Notes under the pieces: generated by a model
Seen by the model: only the letters and a program-made list of their open reading frames with translations
Told to the model about the DNA's origin: nothing
The model's database searches: none
Source of the DNA: an uncultured Acidobacteriota bacterium
GTDB taxonomy: Bacteria > Acidobacteriota > CAIWXX01
Length of the DNA stretch: 51,885 bases
Direction: 5' to 3'
Assembly: GCA_903916735.1 (NCBI GenBank)
Contig: CAIWXX010000111.1
Location: 1 to 51,885 of the forward strand
Shown here: positions 44,275-51,885 of the stretch, in pieces
Layout: every line of letters begins with the position of its first letter
Numbering within the stretch: position 1 is the first letter of the stretch
Position numbers and translations under genes: made by a program

Positions 44275-45063
44275 ATGGAAATTATTGCTACGGTGGTAGA
44301 AAACATGGGCCTGAGCGTGCAGGCGCTGCAGGAACCCGCATCCTCGGCATTCAATTGGCAGATTATTTCGATGATCCGCCACTCCGACCCAACAGCAAAA
44401 CTGGTGCTGCTGGTCCTTCTCTTTTTCTCCGTCGTCTCGTGGGCGATTTTTTTCAGTCGCTATCTTCTCTTCGCTCGAGCCAGGAGAGAAGGCGATTCCT
44501 TTCTTCGAATCTTCAGAAAGAGCCGCAAGTTTTCCGAAGTGACGGTCATCTGTGAGAAACTTCCCAACACGCCGCTAGTGGCCATCTTCCAAGCTGGGTT
44601 CTCCGAATTGAATTACCAGATCCAAGTGGCACAAACGAGCGCCGGGCAGGGTCTGTCACTCAATGCCGGGGAGACTCCAGCCAGTGGACGGATGCTGATC
44701 AGAAATCTGGAATCTGTCAATCGCGCGATGTTAAGGGCCGAGAGCGGTGAAATCAACCGCCTCGAAAAGCTCCTCGGGTTTCTTGCAACAACGGGCTCAG
44801 TGACGCCCTTTGTCGGGCTTTTCGGCACAGTGATGGGGATCATGGATGCTTTCCAGCAGATCGGCTTCCAGGGCTCGGCCAATCTTGCGACGGTGGCCCC
44901 CGGCATCTCAGCAGCTCTCATCACAACTGCAGCCGGACTTTTTACCGCCATCCCAGCGGTCATAGCTTATAATTATTTCCTGAATATCATCAAGAATATT
45001 TCCGCTGAAATGGACGACTTTTCGATGGAGTTTTTAAGTATCGTCGAAAAGAATTTCACATGA
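44275..45063 (+). CDS. tolQ: TolQ/ExbB-type proton channel subunit
   Basis: The 262-residue inner-membrane protein has three membrane segments: LVLLVLLFFSVVSWAIFF near 43-60, and two after the large cytoplasmic loop (FLATTGSVTPFVGLFGTVMG and AALITTAAGLFTAIPAVIAY). The last two carry the family's conserved TPFVGLFGTV and TAAGL motifs that line the proton path. With TolR it energises TolA to constrict the outer membrane at division. The first gene of the cluster, it sits behind a promoter. The name tolQ rather than exbB rests on the following tolB, pal and cpoB genes. Confidence 0.92.
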   Translation: MEIIATVVENMGLSVQALQEPASSAFNWQIISMIRHSDPTAKLVLLVLLFFSVVSWAIFFSRYLLFARARREGDSFLRIFRKSRKFSEVTVICEKLPNTPLVAIFQAGFSELNYQIQVAQTSAGQGLSLNAGETPASGRMLIRNLESVNRAMLRAESGEINRLEKLLGFLATTGSVTPFVGLFGTVMGIMDAFQQIGFQGSANLATVAPGISAALITTAAGLFTAIPAVIAYNYFLNIIKNISAEMDDFSMEFLSIVEKNFT

Positions 45064-45344
45064 GATCCGCGATGCACGAGTGCGGAGGCAATCTTGTCCA
45101 AGGCAAACGGCAAACGATCCGAGCAGCTTCCCGAGCAACCGAGGTGCATATTGATCAATCGAAAAGAGATGGCTTGGCTTACCGGATGGAACCACTGATG
45201 AATCCAGAAAGGCAAGAACACATTTTTTCGGGCCTGTGTTCACCGGTGGTTGCCTATTATTTCGTGACCTCTTCACCACTCCTGAAGATTTCATCATATG
45301 ATCGAACTGCAGTCTCACTTTGCCTTTTTAATTTTCATCTCTAA
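45060..45344 (+). CDS. Doubtful 94-codon ORF in the tolQ-tolR gap
   Basis: The ATG overlaps the tolQ stop as ATGA, which would permit translational coupling. The product has no recognisable domain, signal or membrane pattern. The 304-base gap that it fills is unusual, because tolQ and tolR are normally adjacent. It could be a small lineage-specific gene or non-coding spacer. Confidence 0.2.
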   Translation: MRSAMHECGGNLVQGKRQTIRAASRATEVHIDQSKRDGLAYRMEPLMNPERQEHIFSGLCSPVVAYYFVTSSPLLKISSYDRTAVSLCLFNFHL

Positions 45345-45367
45345 ATTTAAGTAGGGAGGAACGAAGG

Positions 45368-45799
45368 ATGGGCATGACGTTGCAGGATCGCCGGGGCCGC
45401 CGTGCGCATATGGCGGAAATCAACGTCACCCCCCTCGTGGATGTCGTCCTGGTGCTTCTCATCATCTTCATGGTCACGGCGCCGCTGATGCAATCGGGGA
45501 TCGACGTCAACCTTCCGAAAGCCGAGACCCGCGCGCAACTCGACGAGGAACGCGTCATCATCACGATCGATCGCGATCGTTACATCTACATTGGGCAGTC
45601 CAGCATCAACATCAATCTTCTCGAAGGGAGGCTTCGAGAGATGTTTCAAAATAGGAAAGACAAGGTTGTTTTTCTCAAAGCCGACAAAGATGTGCCCTAC
45701 GGGTATGTGATCACAGTCATGGATAAGGTAAAGAAATCCGGGATCGATACGCTCGGGATGATCACTGAGCCGATTCCCGGCAAGGAACGCGAAAGGTGA
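45368..45799 (+). CDS. tolR: TolR/ExbD-type periplasmic subunit
   Basis: The 143-residue protein starts after AGGGAGGAAC. A short cytoplasmic part precedes one membrane helix, INVTPLVDVVLVLLIIFMVT, with the essential Asp in LVDVVL that accepts protons. The periplasmic domain ends with VPYGYVITVMDKVKKSGIDT, typical of the family. It completes the TolQR motor and overlaps the next gene by four bases (GTGA). Confidence 0.93.
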   Translation: MGMTLQDRRGRRAHMAEINVTPLVDVVLVLLIIFMVTAPLMQSGIDVNLPKAETRAQLDEERVIITIDRDRYIYIGQSSININLLEGRLREMFQNRKDKVVFLKADKDVPYGYVITVMDKVKKSGIDTLGMITEPIPGKERER

Positions 45800-46560
45800 G
45801 CACCGCGCTGCAGTTTCCGGAACGCCCGCAGAGGCATCCCGACACCTTTCGGATGATGGTCATCGTTTCGCTGGGAGTTCACATCGGCCTTCTGGGCGCC
45901 GCTGTCACCTTGCCCGGTATGATGCGCCAGTCGACACCGCCAATTCTCGTCACAATGGTTTCTCTGCCCGGCGGTGGCGGCGGCGGACCTAAAGGAAAAT
46001 CGACATCGCCTGCCCCCGCGCAGAAAGGCCCACCGAAGGCCGAAGAACCGCCGGCCGAATCGGCCAAGCCCAAGTTGACCTATCCTGATAAGACTCGCCC
46101 GGCAAAGAAACCCGAACCCGCTAAGAAACCCACAGGCCAGGAGACTCGATCACAGCAGACGACGAAGCCGACGGCGGCAGCGGCGGGAAAACTTGAAAGC
46201 ACATTCGACGGCGCAGAATTCTCAACGGGCGTCGGTACGGGCGCCGGCTCAGGAGATGGCGGCCTCTCAGGCTTTCCCTTTGCTTTTTACTTGCAGAGAG
46301 TCCGCGATAAAATTTCATCCAACTGGTTCCAATCACTTGTCGTCGGGCAGGTCACCGGGCAGTTTCGCGTCACCATTTTTTTTCAGATCCTGAGGGATGG
46401 ACGTGTGACAAATGTGCAAGTGGAGGAATCGAGTGGCATCAGTTCATTGGACCTTTCAGCGCAGCGGGCTGTGTATGCTTCAAACCCGATGCCTCCGCTG
46501 CCTCAAGGTTACGCGGAAGACACGCTGAATGTGCATTTCAGATTTCATTATGAACAATAG
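45796..46560 (+). CDS. TolA/TonB-type energy transducer
   Basis: The 254-residue protein starts at GTG within the tolR stop. It has a short cytoplasmic N-terminus and one membrane anchor (MMVIVSLGVHIGLLGAAVTL). A periplasmic spacer follows, with Gly5, then Pro/Lys/Glu-rich repeats (AKKPEPAKKPTGQE). The C-terminal domain is TonB-like: YLQRVRDKISSNW, VTIFFQILRDGRVTNVQVEE, LPQGYAEDTLNVHFRFHY. Position between tolR and tolB supports TolA function, bridging the motor to Pal/TolB. The spacer of about 120 residues is shorter than the long helix of E. coli TolA, so it would be an extended rather than helical bridge. Confidence 0.88.
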   Translation: MSTALQFPERPQRHPDTFRMMVIVSLGVHIGLLGAAVTLPGMMRQSTPPILVTMVSLPGGGGGGPKGKSTSPAPAQKGPPKAEEPPAESAKPKLTYPDKTRPAKKPEPAKKPTGQETRSQQTTKPTAAAAGKLESTFDGAEFSTGVGTGAGSGDGGLSGFPFAFYLQRVRDKISSNWFQSLVVGQVTGQFRVTIFFQILRDGRVTNVQVEESSGISSLDLSAQRAVYASNPMPPLPQGYAEDTLNVHFRFHYEQ

Positions 46561-46671
46561 AAAAGGACGCGCGTGAGTGGGCAGGCCTGGGGAAAAAAAG
46601 CGGATGGACCGCCATTTCATCAGTACAATACTCACCGCGGAGAGAGAGAGAAAGAGGGAAAGGTGGTTCAC

Positions 46672-47958
46672 ATGAGACGGATAGCCGGAACGATTTTTCT
46701 GAGCTTGGCAGTCGCTGCGCTCGCCGTCGCCCAACAAGGGGTGATCATCGATACATCCACCGGTGTCCAGGTGCTTAATATTGCGATTCCGGATTTTAAG
46801 GTTACAGCCGGCGACGCAACACTTTACGATGCGTCCAAAACGATTCACGACACGATCTGGAACGACTTGATCTTCTCGGGCTATTTCAACATCATCCCGC
46901 ACGAGCACTATCGATTCATCCCGACGCTCGATGAAAAGCACATCAAGTTCAAAGACTGGGCTTCTCTCGAAGCCGATCTGCTCTTCATCGGCTCAGCGAC
47001 TCGCGCCGGCGATCGCCTGACATTCACCGGCAGCCTGCACGACGTCAAAGCCCAAAACTTCGTGATCGGAAAGAGCTACGGCGGCGATATGAAAGTGGCT
47101 CGCCTGATCGGACATCAGATGGCCAACGAAATTGTGAAACGGGTCATCGGGCTCGAAAAGAACCTCTTCACCTCCAAGATTGCATTCATATCGACTCGGG
47201 ACGGCAACCGTGAATTGTATGTGATGGACTACGATGGCTCCAATCAGACGCGGATCACTTTCAACAAGGTCCCGGACATGCTGCCGGCATGGTCGCCGGA
47301 CGGGCGTTACATCGCATTTACATCCTACAGGAGTAATAACCCGGACCTCTTCCTCTACTCGATCTATGAAGGCAAGCTGACCCCGGTCTCGACAAAAGGC
47401 CTCAACACATCGGGGTGCTTTTCTCCGGATGGTTCCAAGATCGCCTTTTCATCCAGCCGCGATGGAAATAGCGAAATTTACCTGTCCAACCCCGACGGCT
47501 CTTCAATGCGAAGGCTCACGAATAATGACGCCATCAATACAGCCCCCACATGGGCCCCCAACGGACGTATGCTGGCTTTCACCTCGGATCGTGGAGGAAT
47601 GCCGCAAATCTATATCATGGACGCGGAAGGAACTGACGCCCGAAAACTGGCTCCGCAAACCGGTGAATACAACGACTCGGCTACATGGTCACCTGATGGC
47701 GAGTACATAATCTACGTGTCGAGGCAGGGCAACGAATTCAATGTCATCAAAGTCGGGCTGACCAAGCAATCTCTCGTCAATCTGACGGCGGGACACGGCG
47801 CGAACGAGAACCCGTCGTGGAGCCCTGATGGACGGCATATCATCTTCGCCTCGAACCGAAGCGGCTCCTACCAGATCTACTGCGCGGATTTCGAAGGCGG
47901 GAATCTGCGGCCGCTGACAACTGACGGGCAGAATTTAATGCCGCGATGGAGCCGCTAG
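46672..47958 (+). CDS. tolB: TolB, periplasmic beta-propeller of the Tol-Pal system
   Basis: The ATG at 46672 after AAAGGTGG gives 428 residues with signal [20 protein letters not shown]; an upstream GTG at 46573 would lengthen it without homology. The N-terminal domain (residues about 23-160) contains [10 protein letters not shown] and [13 protein letters not shown]. The propeller carries repeated [60 protein letters not shown] and [20 protein letters not shown] blades. TolB binds Pal and TolA in the periplasm. It is 111 bases after the transducer gene. Confidence 0.95.
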   Translation: MRRIAGTIFLSLAVAALAVAQQGVIIDTSTGVQVLNIAIPDFKVTAGDATLYDASKTIHDTIWNDLIFSGYFNIIPHEHYRFIPTLDEKHIKFKDWASLEADLLFIGSATRAGDRLTFTGSLHDVKAQNFVIGKSYGGDMKVARLIGHQMANEIVKRVIGLEKNLFTSKIAFISTRDGNRELYVMDYDGSNQTRITFNKVPDMLPAWSPDGRYIAFTSYRSNNPDLFLYSIYEGKLTPVSTKGLNTSGCFSPDGSKIAFSSSRDGNSEIYLSNPDGSSMRRLTNNDAINTAPTWAPNGRMLAFTSDRGGMPQIYIMDAEGTDARKLAPQTGEYNDSATWSPDGEYIIYVSRQGNEFNVIKVGLTKQSLVNLTAGHGANENPSWSPDGRHIIFASNRSGSYQIYCADFEGGNLRPLTTDGQNLMPRWSR

Positions 47959-48131
47959 CCGGGAAGAAGGTTTTACCGCGGGATTAGGGGGAGCGGAAAG
48001 ATATTGCACCCCACCGTCGCCTGATGTATTATGGCTCAATCGCGGGGCCGGGTTCCCTCAAGATGGTTGGCCTCAAGCGAATTCGATATCTATGTGCTAC
48101 ATAATGGACGTTCGAGAGGAGAGTGAAAAAA

Positions 48132-48686
48132 ATGCAAAGTAGGTTCACGGCACTATTCTTAGCTTTCATCTTTATCGGCTATCTTGGCGGCTGTAAGAAG
48201 CCGACCCCCCCGCCTTCGGCTCCACAGCAGCAAGAAAACGCGCAAGCTCCTTCTTCCACAGCGCCAACGGTTGAAACGCCGGTCATGAAACCGATCCAGG
48301 AAGAAGTGGCGGGTGAGATCTCGGGTGATCTCGATGCAATCAATCGAAGCGGCCTGCTGAAGAAAGTTTATTTCGACTTTGATAAAGCGATGTTGAGGTC
48401 CGACGCCATTGCCACGTTGGATGCGAACGCCGGCGTGCTCAAGAAGTATGCAACTCTGAGGATCCGGATCGAGGGACACTGCGATGAACGAGGTACCGAA
48501 GAGTACAACATCGGACTCGGTGATCGCCGCGCCAAAGCAGCGTACAGCTATCTCGTGAATCTGGGAATCAATCCCTCCCGGATGGAAACAGTCAGCTATG
48601 GCAAAAGCCAGCCTGAAGATCCCAGCCACAACGAAGATGCGTGGTCCAAGAACAGGCGAGACGTTTTTCTGGTGATCGCGAAGTAA
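48132..48686 (+). CDS. pal: Peptidoglycan-associated lipoprotein Pal
   Basis: The ATG at 48132 gives 184 residues; the GTG at 48123 is too close to AGGAG. A lipoprotein signal ends in the lipobox YLGGC, so the protein is anchored in the outer membrane. A Pro/Gln-rich linker (about 25-60) leads to the OmpA-like domain: VYFDFDKAMLRSDAIATLDA, RIEGHCDERGTEEYNIGLGD and RRAKAAYSYLVNLGI, with the peptidoglycan-binding Asp/Arg motif. The HCDERGTEEYN block is characteristic of Pal. It links the outer membrane to the wall and to TolB. Confidence 0.95.
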   Translation: MQSRFTALFLAFIFIGYLGGCKKPTPPPSAPQQQENAQAPSSTAPTVETPVMKPIQEEVAGEISGDLDAINRSGLLKKVYFDFDKAMLRSDAIATLDANAGVLKKYATLRIRIEGHCDERGTEEYNIGLGDRRAKAAYSYLVNLGINPSRMETVSYGKSQPEDPSHNEDAWSKNRRDVFLVIAK

Positions 48687-48697
48687 TCGAATACAAC

Positions 48698-48737
48698 GGG
48701 GCGGACCTCGGTGCCATGAGTTCCGCCTCCTTTTTTT
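48698..48737 (+). terminator. Rho-independent terminator or attenuator between pal and cpoB
   Basis: GGGCGGACCTC (48698-48709 region) pairs with GAGTTCCGCCTCC (48718-48730) over about ten pairs with one bulge, followed at once by seven T. It would reduce read-through into cpoB. Confidence 0.6.
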
Positions 48738-48755
48738 CCAGCGAGGAGAGGCGAC

Positions 48756-49580
48756 GTGAAGCGAGCCCTAATGATGGTCGTACTGATGGTATGGACGAGT
48801 ATCTTCTGTCATGCCAGCAAGGAAATGGATCAACTCCAGACCGATGTCAAAGACATCCAGAAACAGATGGCGGCACTCCAACAATCTATCAAGGATGTGA
48901 CATTGCAGATGGTCAATATTCAGGCGAATCTGCAACAGCAGATGTCCGGCATACAGAAAAATTCCGCCGACATCGCGCTCAAGGTGGATGATCTCTCGCA
49001 GCGGATGCAGGTCATGACTGAAAAAATACAGACGACCAACTCGCAACTCGATAAAATCTCTCTCCAGCTGGCGCAACCGGTGATGGCGCCGCCAACCGTT
49101 CAGCCGCCAACCGCGGGCGGCCCGGTGGCGGGCAGTTTCAGCAGCCTGCCGACTGCAACAACGCCGACACCGACCGCTTCCACCAGCGGCGTCCCTCCGC
49201 CTGAACAGATCTATAACACAGCCTATACCGATTACATCAAGGGCAACTTCGACCTCGCCATCGCAGGTTTCCGGCAGTACCTTACCTCCTATCCGACAAC
49301 CCAACTCTCCGATAACGCTCAATACTGGATCGGCGAATGCTTTTACAGCCAAAAGAAGTACGAACAAGCGGTTGAGGAATTCACGAAGTCGATCGTTAAT
49401 TTTCCACAAGGGGACAAGCTCCCAAGCGCCATGCTGAAAAAAGGATACGCTCTCCTGGAACTCTATAAAACATCTGATGCCGTCAATGTCCTCCAACTGC
49501 TGATCGATAAATATCCGACAACCGATGAGGCGCGGATCGCAAAGCAACGGTTGGCCGACCTCGGTCTAAGGCCTCGATAG
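48756..49580 (+). CDS. cpoB: Cell division coordinator CpoB/YbgF family protein
   Basis: The start is GTG at 48756 after GAGGAGAGG, giving 274 residues with a signal ending near CHAS. Residues about 22-110 form a long coiled coil ([20 protein letters not shown]), the trimerising part of the family. A Pro/Thr-rich linker (110-150) leads to TPR repeats ([60 protein letters not shown]). CpoB links Tol to peptidoglycan synthesis at the septum. A terminator-like hairpin separates it from pal. Confidence 0.92.
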   Translation: MKRALMMVVLMVWTSIFCHASKEMDQLQTDVKDIQKQMAALQQSIKDVTLQMVNIQANLQQQMSGIQKNSADIALKVDDLSQRMQVMTEKIQTTNSQLDKISLQLAQPVMAPPTVQPPTAGGPVAGSFSSLPTATTPTPTASTSGVPPPEQIYNTAYTDYIKGNFDLAIAGFRQYLTSYPTTQLSDNAQYWIGECFYSQKKYEQAVEEFTKSIVNFPQGDKLPSAMLKKGYALLELYKTSDAVNVLQLLIDKYPTTDEARIAKQRLADLGLRPR

Positions 49581-49609
49581 GTTGCTCGTCTAAGAAGGAG
49601 TCAGAAACC

Positions 49610-50050
49610 ATGGCAAGCCTGAACAAGGTCATGCTGATTGGAAATCTCGGCAAAGCTCCCGTCGTGCGACAAACACAAAGCGGCTTGTCGGTGGCGAATT
49701 TCAGCCTGGCGACAACAGAGAATTTCACCGATAAGCAACAGCAGAGACAGGAACGCACCGAATGGCACAACATTGTCGTCTTCGGCAAGCTGGCGGAAAT
49801 TTGTGAAAAATACCTTGATAAGGGCAAGCAGGTCTTCATCGAAGGGAAGCTGCGAACGCGCAAATGGAAAGACAAAGAAGGACGAGATCGATATACGGTC
49901 GAGATCATCGCCAACAATATGGTCATGCTGGGACGCCGTGAAGGCGCCGCGCCGGGCGCCGCGATATCGGGTGAACCTATATCGAGTCCCTTCCAGGATC
50001 CTGTCTATGAAGCCGATCTGCCTCCAGAGGAAGATGAAACGCCCTTCTAA
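49610..50050 (+). CDS. ssb: Single-stranded DNA-binding protein
   Basis: The 146-residue protein starts after AAGAAGGAG. The OB-fold is clear: [57 protein letters not shown] and [20 protein letters not shown]. The C-terminal tail ends EEDETPF, the acidic tip that recruits repair and replication proteins. It lies 29 bases after cpoB and could be co-transcribed, although the pairing has no functional meaning known to me. Confidence 0.96.
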   Translation: MASLNKVMLIGNLGKAPVVRQTQSGLSVANFSLATTENFTDKQQQRQERTEWHNIVVFGKLAEICEKYLDKGKQVFIEGKLRTRKWKDKEGRDRYTVEIIANNMVMLGRREGAAPGAAISGEPISSPFQDPVYEADLPPEEDETPF

Positions 50051-50273
50051 ACCTCGGTAACTCATGCGAGCGGGGCGCATACAGCTCTGGCGCAAAAACA
50101 ACCGGCGCATTCATATCGATGAACGAAGGGGCATCGACGCCCTAAACGCCTGGATGGGTCTATTGATCCTCCAGAACCAAGTGACAGAATAATGAAGGTG
50201 GTTCTGTGCTCTGTCCTGATCATAAGAAAGGGTTAATAGGTTCTCTTATGGATTTGCTCTCTCCAGACCGGAA

Positions 50274-50510
50274 CTTAGTTGTCTAATCGGTGAAATCTGT
50301 GCACAAAATGGCAAGACCTGTGATAGGGCATAATCGTGAATTCCTCTCAGGAAGCCTGGAAGAAAGGAATGCAGGAACGGTTTATGAAACCACTACCGCT
50401 GGTCGACATAAAAATCCGTTCCTGCTTTCTTCTCTTCCTGCATTCCTGAGAGGTTCGGGTGCGATGGTTGTCAATGCCGGCTTGTTTGGTTGCGGCTATG
50501 CAGCGCTAGG
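50274..50510 (+). repeat. Dispersed repeat family 1, copy D (best-preserved)
   Basis: Colinear with copy A over the full length. The left arm CCTCTCAGGAAGCCTGGAAG plus GGAATGCAGGAACGG and the right arm CCGTTCCTGCTTTC plus CTTCCTGCATTCCTGAGAGG form an imperfect stem of about 38 pairs around a 35-base loop. The flanks are GAAATCTGTGCACAAAATGG and TTGTTTGGTTGCGGCTATGC. A spurious 83-codon frame crosses it. Confidence 0.85.
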
Positions 50511-50807
50511 CCTCTCTTTTCTCCTATTATTGGCGGCATGATGTTGACGCTCAATTTTTCGACAGTAATAATTCAAGGTATGTTGATACTGAAGCGGATT
50601 CTAACCTGAAACAACGTCCAACAAATTCTGGTACACTCAATGAGGGATCGACGTATGAATGGTATGTTATGCTTTTTGGCATAGAGTCAACAAATGAGAC
50701 CATACACGATCCACTCGACAGTGATCCCTATCACCACCGATTTTCCAATGAAGAACCATTTTTGTGAGAGCAATCATTGTGATGGGAGGGGTTTGCGTGG
50801 TATTGTG

Positions 50808-50837
50808 CGATCGAATGCGTATGGGTGCATCCGATCG
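50808..50837 (+). promoter_or_regulatory. Eleven-base dyad upstream of the outer-membrane protein gene
   Basis: CGATCGAATGC (50808-50818) and GCATCCGATCG (50827-50837) pair at ten of eleven positions around an eight-base loop, 48 bases before the ATG. It could be an operator or leader hairpin. The rest of the 50511-50885 gap shows nothing clear. Confidence 0.45.
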
Positions 50838-50885
50838 AAAGAAGAATCGAGTCAATTAACGTCCTACACATAAGGAGAAGAAGTG

Positions 50886-51431
50886 ATGAAGAAACAAGCA
50901 TTGACAATCTTTCTGGTAACAGTGGCAGTATTGGGCATCACGGCAAGCGCCGGTGCAAATGATGTTCATCTCTATGGCAAAGTCGGTATCGTCGCTAACG
51001 GTGATTATAGCGATCCATTCGGCTTCGCGGATCGCCTCACATATCACGCCGGTTTGGACGTGGATGTCGTGCCGATGCTCCAGATTGGACCTGAATTCGT
51101 CTACCAGCGAATCAGCGCCAGCGAAGTAATTCCGGGAGGGACTGAAACACTTACTTTCAATCTCTACGAGTTCTTCGGAAATGTCACAATCAGACCGAAT
51201 ACCGAGAGTTCTCTCGTTCCTTATGGCGGCGCTGGAATCGGGATTGCACATGGGAGCATCACCGGCGACCTTGGAGATATCGATTTCACCGCCATTACCG
51301 ATAACAAGGCCGTCTTCCATGCATTCGGCGGAATCGAATTCGGCCACTTCCTGACAGAGGTTGAAATCTCGAAAATTTTCGAAGACGGATCCGATACCAG
51401 AGTCGGTATCAACTTCGGCGCGCGTTTCTGA
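50886..51431 (+). CDS. Outer-membrane beta-barrel protein (OmpA/OmpW-like porin fold)
   Basis: The ATG at 50886, eight bases after AAGGAG, gives 181 residues with signal peptide KKQALTIFLVTVAVLGITAS and cleavage near AGAN. The mature part is a series of amphipathic strands (LYGKVGIVANGDYSD, LTYHAGLDVDVVPMLQIGPE, LYEFFGNVTIRPN, VPYGGAGIGIAHGS) and ends GINFGARF with a C-terminal Phe, the outer-membrane assembly signal. About eight strands are expected. Function is unknown. A GTG one codon earlier is a less likely start. A dyad lies upstream and a terminator downstream. Confidence 0.82.
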   Translation: MKKQALTIFLVTVAVLGITASAGANDVHLYGKVGIVANGDYSDPFGFADRLTYHAGLDVDVVPMLQIGPEFVYQRISASEVIPGGTETLTFNLYEFFGNVTIRPNTESSLVPYGGAGIGIAHGSITGDLGDIDFTAITDNKAVFHAFGGIEFGHFLTEVEISKIFEDGSDTRVGINFGARF

Positions 51432-51465
51432 GAGAGAACGATCCGGATAACCTGTATTCAGCAAT

Positions 51466-51527
51466 AGAGGGCGAACGCTTTATCGGGGTGCCTCGTGCCG
51501 CTCGATAGGAGGCTTCGCCCTCTTTTT
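51466..51527 (+). terminator. Rho-independent terminator of the outer-membrane protein gene
   Basis: AGAGGGCGAA (51466-51475) and TTCGCCCTCT (51514-51523) are perfect complements followed by TTTTC. The 38-base loop probably folds further. Confidence 0.75.
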
Positions 51528-51885
51528 CATCAAACCCCGGAATTATTTTTCAGCTCCCGCAGGGAGGAGATTGATTTCCTGCGCCCCTGCGCGCCTCGAA
51601 TAGCTCGTCCCGATAATTCCGGCCTCCGGCAGAAGTCACGCGCCCTGACACAGCCGAAGACATCCATCCTCAGTCTCCAGGGACGGAGGATGGGCGCGGG
51701 TGAAAATCCTTGTCAAAATGTAGACATGAGGCAGACTGATGTCAAGGCAAATCTGGAATTGAACAGACCTGTCCTGGGATTTCGGGCAGTGGCGTTAGAA
51801 GTCACAAGAATCCGGGAAGCCCGGCTGAGGATTGGTGCGAAAAAGTGCTTCCGGCTTGAAGCAAATGAAAAAAGAAAACTAATAA
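51528..51885. other. Right end of window, possible partial ORF
   Basis: An ATG at 51726 opens a plus-strand frame that stays open to the end (53 codons, MRQTDVKANLELNRPVLGFR onward). It has no clear ribosome-binding site and no recognised motif. The rest of the stretch shows no feature. Confidence 0.2.

Noticed and set aside
50290-50541. 83-codon ORF containing VHKMARPVIGHNREFLSG
   Set aside because: It lies in repeat copy D. The same frame in copies A and B is broken by indels and stops, and the hairpin explains the similarity better than coding.
1-51885. CRISPR arrays, tRNA or rRNA genes, prophage or intact IS
   Set aside because: No regularly spaced direct repeats, cloverleaf-like segments, integrase or complete transposase were seen.

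Overview
The window reads as a chromosomal segment of a diderm (Gram-negative-type) bacterium with moderately GC-rich DNA. A complete Tol-Pal cell-envelope cluster, an outer-membrane barrel protein and several Sec-exported proteins point to two membranes. The ribosomal proteins, SecY and RNA polymerase alpha are bacterial. The secreted S55-peptidase/beta-propeller pair, the VWA protein with an Lsm-like N-terminus, and the large hybrid kinases recall Acidobacteriota, Aminicenantota and similar uncultivated diderm phyla. That placement is inference; I cannot name the organism by eye. No tRNA, rRNA, CRISPR array, phage or intact insertion sequence was recognised.

Layout. (1) 1-9.6 kb: a two-gene FAD/Fe-S amine or amino-acid dehydrogenase operon (the distal gene is cut by the window edge) diverges from a double-length Lrp-type regulator. 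A small secreted protein with its decayed tail copy, a divergent SAM methyltransferase/MOP-type transporter pair and a cysteine desulfurase follow. (2) 9.7-12.9 kb: a homoserine dehydrogenase / trans-sulfuration-type PLP enzyme / Lrp operon, with a clear promoter and a cluster of CGGAA-type motifs upstream. (3) 13-17.7 kb: a decayed zone with a gene-tail remnant of a LuxR-type regulator, then a seven-domain hybrid histidine kinase and a NarL-type response regulator. (4) 18-26.1 kb, minus strand: the distal half of the spc operon plus the alpha operon (rplR-rpsE-rpmD-rplO-secY-map-infA-rpmJ-rpsM-rpsK-rpsD-rpoA-rplQ). It starts at rplR behind its own promoter and lacks adk. (5) 26.3-32.8 kb: tsaC-type gene, EAL-HDOD protein, fused aroD-aroE, a receiver-kinase and an excisionase-HTH/receiver fusion. 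(6) 33.6-43.9 kb: secreted S55 peptidase and beta-propeller, VWA protein, fused homocysteine methyltransferase/MTHF reductase, and a cheY-dacB-ferritin-like operon. (7) 44.2-51.5 kb: tolQ-tolR-tolA/tonB-tolB-pal-cpoB, ssb and an outer-membrane barrel protein.

Three themes link the regions. Sulfur/methionine and aspartate-family metabolism recurs (cysteine desulfurase, hom, the PLP enzyme, the YitJ-like methyltransferase). Signalling proteins with receiver domains are frequent (six receiver-bearing genes, including unusual fusions). Two unrelated families of dispersed non-coding repeats lie between genes: family 1 (four copies, long imperfect hairpin with GGAATGCAGGAA arms) and family 2 (three copies, core hairpin TTTTGCGAAGCAAAA). 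These repeats are the main structure that the genes do not explain.
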